A stretch of DNA of 64,000 nt from UBA4732 sp963823075 (lineage in GTDB: Bacteria; Planctomycetota; Planctomycetia; Gemmatales; Gemmataceae): the NCBI GenBank assembly GCA_963823075.1, contig CAWGKE010000001.1, positions 2,232,001-2,296,000 of the forward strand. Direction: 5' to 3'. A model generated the notes under the pieces. The model was not told the DNA's origin. It saw only the letters and a program-made list of their open reading frames with translations, and did no database searches. Shown here one piece after another: positions 8,921 through 15,944 of this stretch; the stretch's first letter is position 1; every line of letters starts with the position of its first letter. The position numbers and the translations under genes were made by a program.

Positions 8921-10924
8921 TCAGTCGGCGAGCTGGAAGTCGGCGGTCTGATCCCCTTTCTGCACCTCGACCTTGAGCGGCGAGGTCTTCACGTCCCGGT
9001 ACTTGAAGGGGCCGGGGATCGGGATGTTGAGCTTGTCCGGGCCGACGGTAACGATGTACGCTCCGACCTTCACGTCCTTGAGGCTGTACGTCCCGTCAGC
9101 CGCGATGCTGGTGGGATAGCTCTTGCCGTCCGCGGACGTGAGCGTCACCACGCCATTCGTAAATGGCTGGCCCTTGTACGTCACCTTGCCGCTGACGTTG
9201 CCCGTGTCGGCCTGCTTGCCGTCGGGCGGCTTCGGCTTGTCGCCTGTGCCCTTGACCTCGACGATGTCCTTCCGCGTGCCCTCGACGGCGTCCAGGACGG
9301 CCTTCACGTTGTCGGCCTTGGCGCCGTTCTTTTCGAGCGCCGCCTTGAGGTCCACCGCGATGGCGTCGAATTCCGCGTCCGTGATCTTCATGCCCTTGTG
9401 GGCTTCTTTCATGTCCTTGCCGGTGTACTTGAGCGGCCCGCCCGTGGCGCTGCTGACGAACTCGACCAGCTTCGTTTTCAGGGCGGCGACCTGCTCCTTG
9501 CTCGGCTGATACGTTGGGTCGCGGAAGAAGTTGACCTTGGGGTCCTTGGCCGCGGCGTTCACGAAATCGTCCACTACCTTGGCGACGTTCGCCTCGCCGC
9601 CGAGCCGGTCCCACAGGGTCTGCCCGGGCGGCGGCGTGGCCGGGGTCTTGACGTCGATCTTTGTTACCTTGCCGTCCGCGTCCGTCACGGTGACGGTGCT
9701 GTCCACCTTTACGTCGTCGAGCTTGCCGTCCTTGCCGTCGATGCTCACCTTGGCGTCGTCGGGGATGGTGAAGTCCTTGGCCTCGCCGGTGGCCGGCAGG
9801 ACCGTGAGCTTCTTGCCGACGACTTTAAGGACCTTGCCGCTCGTTTTCGTCTCCGCGGGCGGCGGAGGCGGCGGCGCTGCGCCGCCGATGGCCTTGATCT
9901 CGGTGACCTTGCCGTCCTTGAGGAAGACGATGACCTCGCTGCCCTTCTTGATGTCCTCGGCCTTGCCTTCCTTGCCGTCGATGGTGACCTTGGCGTCAGG
10001 GGCCAGGGCCAATTCCCAGTCCTTTTCCTTGGCGTCGGTGATGACGATTTTGTCCTTTTCGACAGATTTCACCTTGCCCTTCGCCTCTTTCAAATCCGGC
10101 ACAGGTGGGGGCGGCGGAGGCGGAGCCGCGCCCTCCACGATGTCCTTGCGCGTGGTTTCGACGGCGCCGAGGACCGCCTTGACGTCATCTGGCTTGACGC
10201 CGTTTTTCACCAGGGCGGCCTTGAGGTCCGCCGCGGAGGCGTCGAACTCGGCGTCGGTGATGCCCATGCCCTTGTGGGCGTCCTTCATCGACTTGCCCTT
10301 GTACTCGAAAGGCCCGCCCGTGGCGCTGCTGACGAAGTCGATCAGCTCCTTCTTGAGGTGGGCGACGCCGGCGTCGTTGAGCTTGTACTTGCCGCCGCGG
10401 GTGAAATCGACCTTGGGGTCGGTTGCAGCGGCGGCGACGAAATCGTCCACGACCTTGCTCACGCCGGCCTCGCCGCCCAGCCGGTCCCAAAGCGACGAGC
10501 CGGGAGGCGAAGGTTTGGGCGTGCCGACTGCCTTATCCGACTTCACGCCCTCACGGATCTTGTCGATGACGTCGCGGAGGACGAAGGCGCGCATCTCCGG
10601 GCGCGGCGTGTTGCGGGCGTTGTCCAGGCCGTCGTCGATCACTTTCTGCAGGTCGGCGTGGCCGGCAAGGAGGGGCCGAATGGTAATGAGGGCGCCTTCG
10701 TACAGGTGGTAGCAGCCGAGGTAGTCGCGCTCGGTGTACTTGCCCTGGCCGTTGTACATGTCGGCGCCTTCGTTGATCACGCTCTTCAGCGCTTCGCGGA
10801 CGCCGGCGTCTGCGGCCTTGGGGCCTGGATTGTCGTCCGCGGCCCGCGCGGCGCCGCACGGCAGCGCCAGGGCAGGCAGGACAAGCAGGAAGGCCCGCAG
10901 GCCCCATCGACGAATGAATGACAT
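8921..10924 (-). CDS. exported protein with two truncated-hemoglobin domains
   Basis: The start at 10924 is preferred because an AAGGAGA ribosome site lies just upstream and the protein then opens with a signal peptide (RRWGLRAFLLVLPALALPC). After an alpha-helical region come two group-1 truncated globin domains at about 145-265 and 437-555. Each begins LWDRLGGEA, contains SSATGGP and ends in a DIVE motif. Both keep AHKGM, whose His is the expected proximal heme ligand, but position B10, usually Tyr, is Val (VDDFV). Between them lie two small beta domains and proline runs. The C-terminus is a Carboxypeptidase-regulatory-like fold. Heme binding outside the cytoplasm is inferred. Confidence 0.8.
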   Translation of the reverse strand: MSFIRRWGLRAFLLVLPALALPCGAARAADDNPGPKAADAGVREALKSVINEGADMYNGQGKYTERDYLGCYHLYEGALITIRPLLAGHADLQKVIDDGLDNARNTPRPEMRAFVLRDVIDKIREGVKSDKAVGTPKPSPPGSSLWDRLGGEAGVSKVVDDFVAAAATDPKVDFTRGGKYKLNDAGVAHLKKELIDFVSSATGGPFEYKGKSMKDAHKGMGITDAEFDASAADLKAALVKNGVKPDDVKAVLGAVETTRKDIVEGAAPPPPPPPVPDLKEAKGKVKSVEKDKIVITDAKEKDWELALAPDAKVTIDGKEGKAEDIKKGSEVIVFLKDGKVTEIKAIGGAAPPPPPPAETKTSGKVLKVVGKKLTVLPATGEAKDFTIPDDAKVSIDGKDGKLDDVKVDSTVTVTDADGKVTKIDVKTPATPPPGQTLWDRLGGEANVAKVVDDFVNAAAKDPKVNFFRDPTYQPSKEQVAALKTKLVEFVSSATGGPLKYTGKDMKEAHKGMKITDAEFDAIAVDLKAALEKNGAKADNVKAVLDAVEGTRKDIVEVKGTGDKPKPPDGKQADTGNVSGKVTYKGQPFTNGVVTLTSADGKSYPTSIAADGTYSLKDVKVGAYIVTVGPDKLNIPIPGPFKYRDVKTSPLKVEVQKGDQTADFQLAD

Positions 10925-11127
10925 AAGCGATCTCCTTGTGGCCGCGCCCTCACGGCGGCGGGCGGGCGGCGGCGGATGGTGGCTTGACTCCCCCGACGGG
11001 GCCAATCTTAGCGGAGCGGACGGCGGCCGGAAACCATTTTTAGCTGGACTTGCACGGTTTCGGGAGATGGGGATAATGATCCCCACCGTCTGGAGGACGG
11101 CAAGACCGCCAACCCAGGGAGGGGCCT

Positions 11128-11985
11128 TTGGCCGACAAATCCACCAGCATGATCCTCGGCGCGCTGGGCCGGGCGGCGGCGTCCGCCGGCGGCGCGCCGC
11201 TGTTCGCCGGCCGCGGCGCCGCCGGTCTGTTCCCGACCACCTCCGTCGGCCGGCAGGCCGCCCAACGCTGCAAAGACGAGGGCTGGCTCCGCCCCCTCGC
11301 CGCCGCGGACGACGCCCCGGCTTCCCCCCCTCCCTGCCCTCCTCCCGCGGGTGGGGGAGGGAATGGGTGGGGGGGCGACGCGGCCCTCCTCGTCCGCAAA
11401 AAGATCAAAACCGCTCCTGAAATCTGCATATTGACGGAAAAGGGACTGACGTGGCTGCTGGGCCAGTCCAGTCCGCGGCAAGTCCTGGAGGACTTCGTGC
11501 GCGCCCTGGAGTCCCGCCAGGCGGAGGCCGCGGAGATGCTGGCCGGCGTGCGACGGATGCAGGCCGGCTTCGACGCCCTCAAGGCCGGCGCCGAAAAGGT
11601 GCTGGAGCAGCTGCCGCGGCCGGGCGCCCCGGCCGCGCCGGCCGAAAGCCTGATGGATCGCTTCCAGCGCTTCCATCAGCAGCCGACCGACGACGCGCCG
11701 GCCCTCCTGCTCGCCCGCCTCGTCGAATGGCAGGCGTCCGGCGCCTCGGAGGACTGTCCGCTGCCGGAACTGTACCGCCGGGCGCAGACCGCTTTGCCCG
11801 GCCTGACAGTCGGCGGCTTCCACGACGCCCTGCGCCGCCTGCATGAGGCCGGCCGCATTTATCTGCATCCCTGGACCGGCCCGCTGCACGCCCTGCCGGA
11901 GCCGCCGTTCGCCCTGCTCGTCGGCCACGAAATCGCGTATTACGCCAGCCTTCGCCAAGGAGGAAGGATGAAGGATGAAGGATGA
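11128..11985 (+). CDS. winged-helix-like partner protein of the downstream ATPase
   Basis: A 285-residue protein starting with TTG. I do not recognise a named family. A first winged-helix-like segment ends in ILTEKGLTWLLG (about 100-112). A helical, probably coiled-coil stretch follows to about 160. A second winged-helix-like segment holds LPELYRRAQTALPGLTVGGF and LHEAGRIYLHP (about 210-250). A GC-rich imperfect hairpin at 11324-11380 inserts a Pro/Gly stretch (PPPCPPPAGGGGNGWGG). The last residues (GGRMKDEG) are encoded by the inverted repeat at 11957-12031. The gene lies 63 bases upstream of the ATPase gene on the same strand, so an operon is likely. Confidence 0.55.
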   Translation: MADKSTSMILGALGRAAASAGGAPLFAGRGAAGLFPTTSVGRQAAQRCKDEGWLRPLAAADDAPASPPPCPPPAGGGGNGWGGDAALLVRKKIKTAPEICILTEKGLTWLLGQSSPRQVLEDFVRALESRQAEAAEMLAGVRRMQAGFDALKAGAEKVLEQLPRPGAPAAPAESLMDRFQRFHQQPTDDAPALLLARLVEWQASGASEDCPLPELYRRAQTALPGLTVGGFHDALRRLHEAGRIYLHPWTGPLHALPEPPFALLVGHEIAYYASLRQGGRMKDEG

Positions 11986-12031
11986 ACAAGACCGTTCTTG
12001 GTTCATCCTTCATCCTTCATCCTTCCTCCTT
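11957..12031 (+). repeat. inverted array of GGATGAA tandem repeats
   Basis: Arms of 31 bases (11957-11987 and 12001-12031) match perfectly. Each is built of three copies of a 7-bp unit (AAGGATG). The left arm contains the stop codon of the upstream gene; the right arm ends just before the ribosome site (GAGGAGGG) of the ATPase gene. The architecture resembles the repeats at 32800-32897 and 55695-55762, with different units. Confidence 0.8.
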
Positions 12032-12048
12032 TCTTTGAGGAGGGAGCC

Positions 12049-14217
12049 ATGCCAGCCGCCGCCGCCCCCGTTCGATCCCTGCCGGAGCGCGCCCTGGAAA
12101 TGCTGCGCCGCGCCGGCAACCCGTTCCGCGACTACTTCGGCGCAACCCCGACGACGAGGTCTGCGCCCGCTACCATGTCCCCGAGTTGTTCGCGCGGGAG
12201 CGCGAGCAGCTGCTGGGCGTCGTCGATCTGTACCGCTACGCCCCCTCGACGCACTCCGAAGTCGTGCCGGTCCTCGGCAACAAGGGGTCCGGCAAGACGC
12301 ATTTGCTCCACTCCATCAAGCACGGCCCCGAAGGGACGTGGCAGCTGCTCGTCACGCCGGGGACGTATCAGCGGGACATGGATTTTCTGGAATACCTGCT
12401 GTTCCAGTTCATCGACACGCTGCTCGGCGGCGGACGAGCAGAAGGACGCCCGGCCGCTGGAGTTCATCGGCGAACAGCTGGTGCGCGGCCTGCTCGGCAA
12501 GGCGCTGGACGGGCTGACGCCGGAGGAGCGGCTCGACCTGTTCCCGGCCGCGGGCCTGGGCCGCTGGGCGCGGCGCTTCGGCCTGGGCGGCTCCCAGGCC
12601 CAGGAGCGGACGCAGTGGCTGATCGACCGCCTCGCCCGCCCGGTCGCGCTGCCGTTCCAGGCCGGCGGCGTCCGCCGCGCCTGCGACGAAGCCGGCATCG
12701 ACGCGGAAACGGCCTGCGATCTGACGGCCGGCTACATCGACTTCACCGAGACGCACGACACGGCCGGCGTGATGCGCCGGCACATCCTGACCGGCTTCGC
12801 GCGGGCCGTCCTGCTCGGCGACGAGGCCGACCTGGCCACCTTCCTCACCTACGGCTTCGCCGAGCTGGACTTCCAGGTGCGGCCCGGCCGGCAGGACCTG
12901 GTGCTGGCCCTGTGCAAGGTGCTGATGGAGGTGCTGCGCGGGCTGCGCATCCCCGTCGTGGCGGCCTTCGACCAGCTGGAAGACCTGCTGCTGGCCCGGC
13001 GCACCGACGACGTTCACCGCACCGCCGAGGCGTTCTTCGCCGGCATCGTGCAGGCCATGCACCACCTGGACGGCGTGTGCTTCCTCGTCTTCGCCGAGCG
13101 CGGCCTGTGGAACCGCTTCGTGCCGTCGCTGGACGGCTACATTCAGGATCGGCTGAACAACCCCATCCACCTCCCGGATCACGGCACCCTCAAGACGCTG
13201 CGCCTGGAGGCGCCGCCGCCCGAGCTGGTCCTCCGCGTCGTCGAGGCCCGACTGCGGCCGGCCCTGGAACAGTTGCCGGATTTCACCGAGCTGCCTTCGA
13301 TCTTTCCGTTCGCGCCGGAGCAGATCGAGCGCGTGGCCCGCACCGAGCCGACGCTGCGCGACATGCTCCAGCAGTTCCGGCATCTCTTCGACCACATCGT
13401 TTTCGGCGCCGGCGAAGAGCGGCGCACCCAGCTCACCGACCCCGAATCGGAGCGGGGCGGCCCGATCAACCGACTGCCGGTGGCGGAGGTGTTCGCGCCG
13501 CCCGTGGCGACGGCGCTGCCGCCGGAAGTGAAGTCGGTGATGGTCGTGGAGTCGCCGGGGAAGAAGTCTCCGGGGGCGGACGCTCCCGGCTCGGGGCCGG
13601 CGATCGGCGACTTGTGGGATCAGGAAATGCGTTCGGCCCGGCGCAAGCTGGAGCCGGAGGGCGCGCTCACCGGCGCCACGCGCGAGTTGCAGGCGGGACT
13701 GGGAGCGTTCCTGCAAATCTGCCACGAGCACGGCGTCAAGGTGGGGCCGTGGCGGCTCTGCCACGTTGTGCCGGAATGGACGTTCGGCGACCACCCGACC
13801 TACGGCGCCCTGTCGATCGCGCACTGGGTCTGCAAGGACGGCCAGCCGTGGAAGGTGGGCGTCGGCCTGTTTCTCGGCCGCGGCCCGGCCAAGCCGAAGG
13901 ACCTGACCACGAAACTGTCGGCGCTGGACGTGGAGCCGACCGTGGTGGATCACCTGATCCTGCTGCGGCCGGAAGACGATCTCGGGCTGACCGGGAAGAG
14001 CAAGACGCTGTGGCAGGAGGCGGAGCGGCGCGGCCGGCACGCCCGCCTGGAGCCGGCGTCGCTGGACGCCCTGGCGACGCTGTACGCCTTCCCGCGGCTG
14101 ATCGCGGCGCTGCAGGAGTCGCTGCCGGAGGGGCAGCCGCTGCCGAACCTGGCGGATTTGCTCCAGGAGAAGTGCGAGAAACTGCTGGAGCAGGTGTGCA
14201 TGCCGGTGCAGGGGTGA
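12049..14217 (+). CDS. AAA-type ATPase, contains two compensating frameshifts
   Basis: The start at 12049 follows a strong GAGGAGGG site. The coding frame shifts near 12139 and returns near 12425. The shifted stretch reads RNPDDEVCARYHVPELF and carries the P-loop GNKGSGKTHLL, so it is clearly the true protein. Downstream in the original frame are a Walker B-like VVAAFDQLEDLL (about 304-315), a helical lid region and a C-terminal domain (about 560-720) with DHLILLRPEDD. An Orc/Cdc6-like or STAND-like ATPase is likely; the C-terminal domain is unassigned. It is paired with the winged-helix gene upstream, which suggests a DNA-linked two-protein system. Confidence 0.6.
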   Translation: MPAAAAPVRSLPERALEMLRRAGNPFRDYFGATPTTRSAPATMSPSCSRGSASSCWASSICTATPPRRTPKSCRSSATRGPARRICSTPSSTAPKGRGSCSSRRGRISGTWIFWNTCCSSSSTRCSAADEQKDARPLEFIGEQLVRGLLGKALDGLTPEERLDLFPAAGLGRWARRFGLGGSQAQERTQWLIDRLARPVALPFQAGGVRRACDEAGIDAETACDLTAGYIDFTETHDTAGVMRRHILTGFARAVLLGDEADLATFLTYGFAELDFQVRPGRQDLVLALCKVLMEVLRGLRIPVVAAFDQLEDLLLARRTDDVHRTAEAFFAGIVQAMHHLDGVCFLVFAERGLWNRFVPSLDGYIQDRLNNPIHLPDHGTLKTLRLEAPPPELVLRVVEARLRPALEQLPDFTELPSIFPFAPEQIERVARTEPTLRDMLQQFRHLFDHIVFGAGEERRTQLTDPESERGGPINRLPVAEVFAPPVATALPPEVKSVMVVESPGKKSPGADAPGSGPAIGDLWDQEMRSARRKLEPEGALTGATRELQAGLGAFLQICHEHGVKVGPWRLCHVVPEWTFGDHPTYGALSIAHWVCKDGQPWKVGVGLFLGRGPAKPKDLTTKLSALDVEPTVVDHLILLRPEDDLGLTGKSKTLWQEAERRGRHARLEPASLDALATLYAFPRLIAALQESLPEGQPLPNLADLLQEKCEKLLEQVCMPVQG

Positions 14218-14223
14218 GCGAAA

Positions 14224-14298
14224 AAACGATACCAGCCCGCAGCGCCAGCAAGGGATCTCGACAAAAACCCTTGCTGGCGCTGCGGGCTGGTATCGTTT
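14224..14298. repeat. long palindrome between convergent genes
   Basis: Arms of about 31 bases (14224-14254 and 14268-14298) match perfectly around a 13-base loop. The core word CCGCAGCGCCAGCAAGGG recurs almost unchanged in the hairpin at 21234-21318. It fills the gap between the ATPase gene and the convergent sigma factor gene and touches the latter's stop codon, so a bidirectional terminator is plausible. Confidence 0.8.
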
Positions 14299-15470
14299 CA
14301 GCCGTCCATCATGCCAGCCGCGTCGTCCCCCTGGGTCGGCACGGCTTTCCGCTCGGCGGGCTGCTGCGGGAAGGGATGAGCTTGCAGCTCGCCTTGCGGC
14401 CGAGGATCATCGACCTTCTTCTCAACCGATGGGGCCGGCTTCGGATCGTTCTTGGCCACGTCGGTCGGCGGTTCTGGTCGTGCGGCGGGCGCCGTCTGTG
14501 CAGATTGTGCGGGTTGAACCGCGCTGGGAGCTGTGTTCCCTTCCTGCGGCGGAGACAAATAGGAGAGCGACGTCGTTCCGGCACTGAGGACGCAGGCGGC
14601 CAGCAGGACCACGGCGGTTCCCTTGAGCTTGGCCAGCTGTATGGCGGCCGCAACCGCCCTGGCCAGGCCGATGGCGCGGGCCGTCGCCAGGCCGCCGACC
14701 ACGCCCTGCGCCGCCAACCGCATCGCCGCCCGCACCGTGGATTCCAACAAGAAGAGCGGCACCACCGACGCCGTGTTGCGGACGGCCGCGGGAAGAGGTT
14801 CCTCCGACAGCAGCGGCGCCGCGGCCAACCCGCGCCGGGCCAACCGCATCCGCAGCATGTCCCGCGCCCGCGACAGCCGGGCCTTCACCGTGCCGACCGG
14901 CCAGCGCAGCTCCTTCGCCGCCACTTCGTTGGTCTTGCCTTCCAGGTAGCAGAGGACGATCGGCGCCCGGTACTTGTCGGGCAGCCGGCGGATTTCCTCG
15001 TGAAGCACGAAGCGGAGGTCCGGGCCGACCGGCTCGCCCACGGCGGCCGCCGTGGACAGATCGAGGCCGGGCTGCTCATGCGTGCGCCGCCGCTCGGCCC
15101 GGCCGCGCAGCCGGGCCGCCACCTTGTAAGCGACGCCGTACAGCCAGGCGCTGAGGGAGGGGCGCTTGCGGATGGTACGGGCGTTGCGCACCAGCACCAG
15201 GAACGCGGCCTGAAAGGCGTCCTCCGCTTCCTGAGCGTCGCGCAGCATCTGCCGGCACAGGCACAGCACCATCGGCCCGTGCCGCACCATCAGCGCGGAG
15301 AAGGACGGCTCATCCCGCCGGGCGACGAAATGCTCCAGCAGCTGGGCGTCCGTGAGGGACAGCGGCGCCTGCAACCCCGCCGATCGGCCCATGCGCCGGA
15401 TCGCGTCGCCCAGTGGTTCGGTAGACACGCGCACCGTCCTCCCGGTTGGCTCGCCCGTCTTGTAGTGCAT
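14298..15470 (-). CDS. ECF sigma factor with C-terminal membrane extension
   Basis: A 390-residue sigma-70 family protein. Region 2 lies at about 40-110 (FSALMVRHGPMVLCLCRQML, DAQEAEDAFQAAFLVLVR, LSAWLYGVAYKVA). Region 4 lies at about 150-205 (LPDKYRAPIVLCYLEGKTNE, WPVGTVKARLSRARDMLR). Beyond about 215 is an extension with a membrane segment near 275-300 (GTAVVLLAACVLSAG) and a Pro/Ala-rich tail. This ECF plus membrane tail layout is typical of planctomycetes, where the tail is thought to sense or anchor. No anti-sigma gene is adjacent, which fits regulation through the tail. The start at 15470 is the most upstream plausible one; GTG some 15 codons downstream is possible. Confidence 0.85.
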   Translation of the reverse strand: MHYKTGEPTGRTVRVSTEPLGDAIRRMGRSAGLQAPLSLTDAQLLEHFVARRDEPSFSALMVRHGPMVLCLCRQMLRDAQEAEDAFQAAFLVLVRNARTIRKRPSLSAWLYGVAYKVAARLRGRAERRRTHEQPGLDLSTAAAVGEPVGPDLRFVLHEEIRRLPDKYRAPIVLCYLEGKTNEVAAKELRWPVGTVKARLSRARDMLRMRLARRGLAAAPLLSEEPLPAAVRNTASVVPLFLLESTVRAAMRLAAQGVVGGLATARAIGLARAVAAAIQLAKLKGTAVVLLAACVLSAGTTSLSYLSPPQEGNTAPSAVQPAQSAQTAPAARPEPPTDVAKNDPKPAPSVEKKVDDPRPQGELQAHPFPQQPAERKAVPTQGDDAAGMMDG

Positions 15471-15505
15471 CGGGGAGCGGCGCCGGGTTCAAGAATTGTC
15501 AACGG

Positions 15506-15570
15506 GATCGCCGTTTGGCCGCTCTTCGCAGAAGAGCGCTCTTCTGTGAAGAGCGGCCAAACGGACGATC
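15506..15570. repeat. nested palindrome upstream of the sigma factor gene
   Basis: Arms CCGTTTGGCCGCTCTTC (15511-15527) and GAAGAGCGGCCAAACGG (15548-15564) are perfect complements. Each side also contains its own smaller inverted repeat (GCTCTTC...GAAGAGC), so the element can fold as a cruciform of hairpins. It lies about 40 bases upstream of the sigma factor start and could affect its transcription. Confidence 0.7.
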
Positions 15571-15579
15571 ATAACCGAC

Positions 15580-15702
15580 TTAGGCGAGGGGCGGGAAATA
15601 CCTTGCCCGTAGCCGCATTCGCCAGAATGCGGGTGAATGGCTGTCGGCCCGCATTCTGGCGAATGCGGCTACAGGTACCATTCCTGCTGCCGCTCGCCTA
15701 AA
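15580..15702 (+). repeat. 122-bp palindromic element, family A copy 1
   Basis: It begins TTAGGCGAGGGGCGGGAAAT and ends CTGCTGCCGCTCGCCTAA. The inner arms contain GCCGCATTCGCCAGAATGCG and its complement, separated by a short loop, with a secondary GCATTC...GAATGC hairpin in each arm. Other copies are at 15823-15944, 21078-21199 and 26231-26352. The MITE copy 2 abuts its right end. Confidence 0.88.
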
Positions 15703-15779
15703 AGCCTATCCCAAAACCACCGTCGATCATGACGATTCTCGTCAAATTGGTGATGTTTCGACGGTTTTGGGATAGGCTC
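15702..15779 (-). mobile_element. 78-bp MITE, copy 2
   Basis: An exact reverse complement of the element at 1588-1665, over all 78 bases. It is flanked by TAA at 15699-15701 and 15780-15782, matching the TTA duplication seen at copy 1. It sits inside a cluster of palindromic repeats upstream of the sigma factor gene. Two identical copies with conserved target duplications suggest recent movement. Confidence 0.85.
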
Positions 15780-15782
15780 TAA

Positions 15783-15823
15783 GGGAGCGGGGGCGAAGAC
15801 CCGGTTGTCCGAGCCGCGACCGT
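15783..15823. repeat. fragment of the 62652-type palindrome
   Basis: The words GGGAGCGG and GAGCCGCGACCGTAAG are shared with the palindrome at 62652-62722 and the fragments at 60830-61018. Only pieces are present, in altered order, so it is a rearranged remnant lying between MITE copy 2 and family A copy 2. Confidence 0.5.
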
Positions 15824-15944
15824 AAGGCGAGGGGCGGGAAATACCTTGCCCGCAGCCGCATTGGCCGGAATGCGGGTGAACGGCTGTCAGCCCGCATTCT
15901 GGCGAATGCGGCTACGGGTATCATTCCTGCTGCCGCTCGCCTTA
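15823..15944 (+). repeat. 122-bp palindromic element, family A copy 2
   Basis: Same structure as 15580-15702, with a few differences in the left arm (GCATTGGCCGGAATGC). Its terminal TTA is the stop codon of the HtrA-like protease gene on the minus strand, so the element directly abuts, and slightly overlaps, that coding sequence. Confidence 0.88.

Noticed and set aside
9398..10921. 507-codon plus-strand frame
   Set aside because: Antisense to the tandem-globin gene; low-complexity Leu/Arg/Gly composition.
11957..12031. Inverted tandem array considered as a CRISPR array
   Set aside because: Units are 7 bp without spacers; there is no spacer-repeat regularity and no cas gene.
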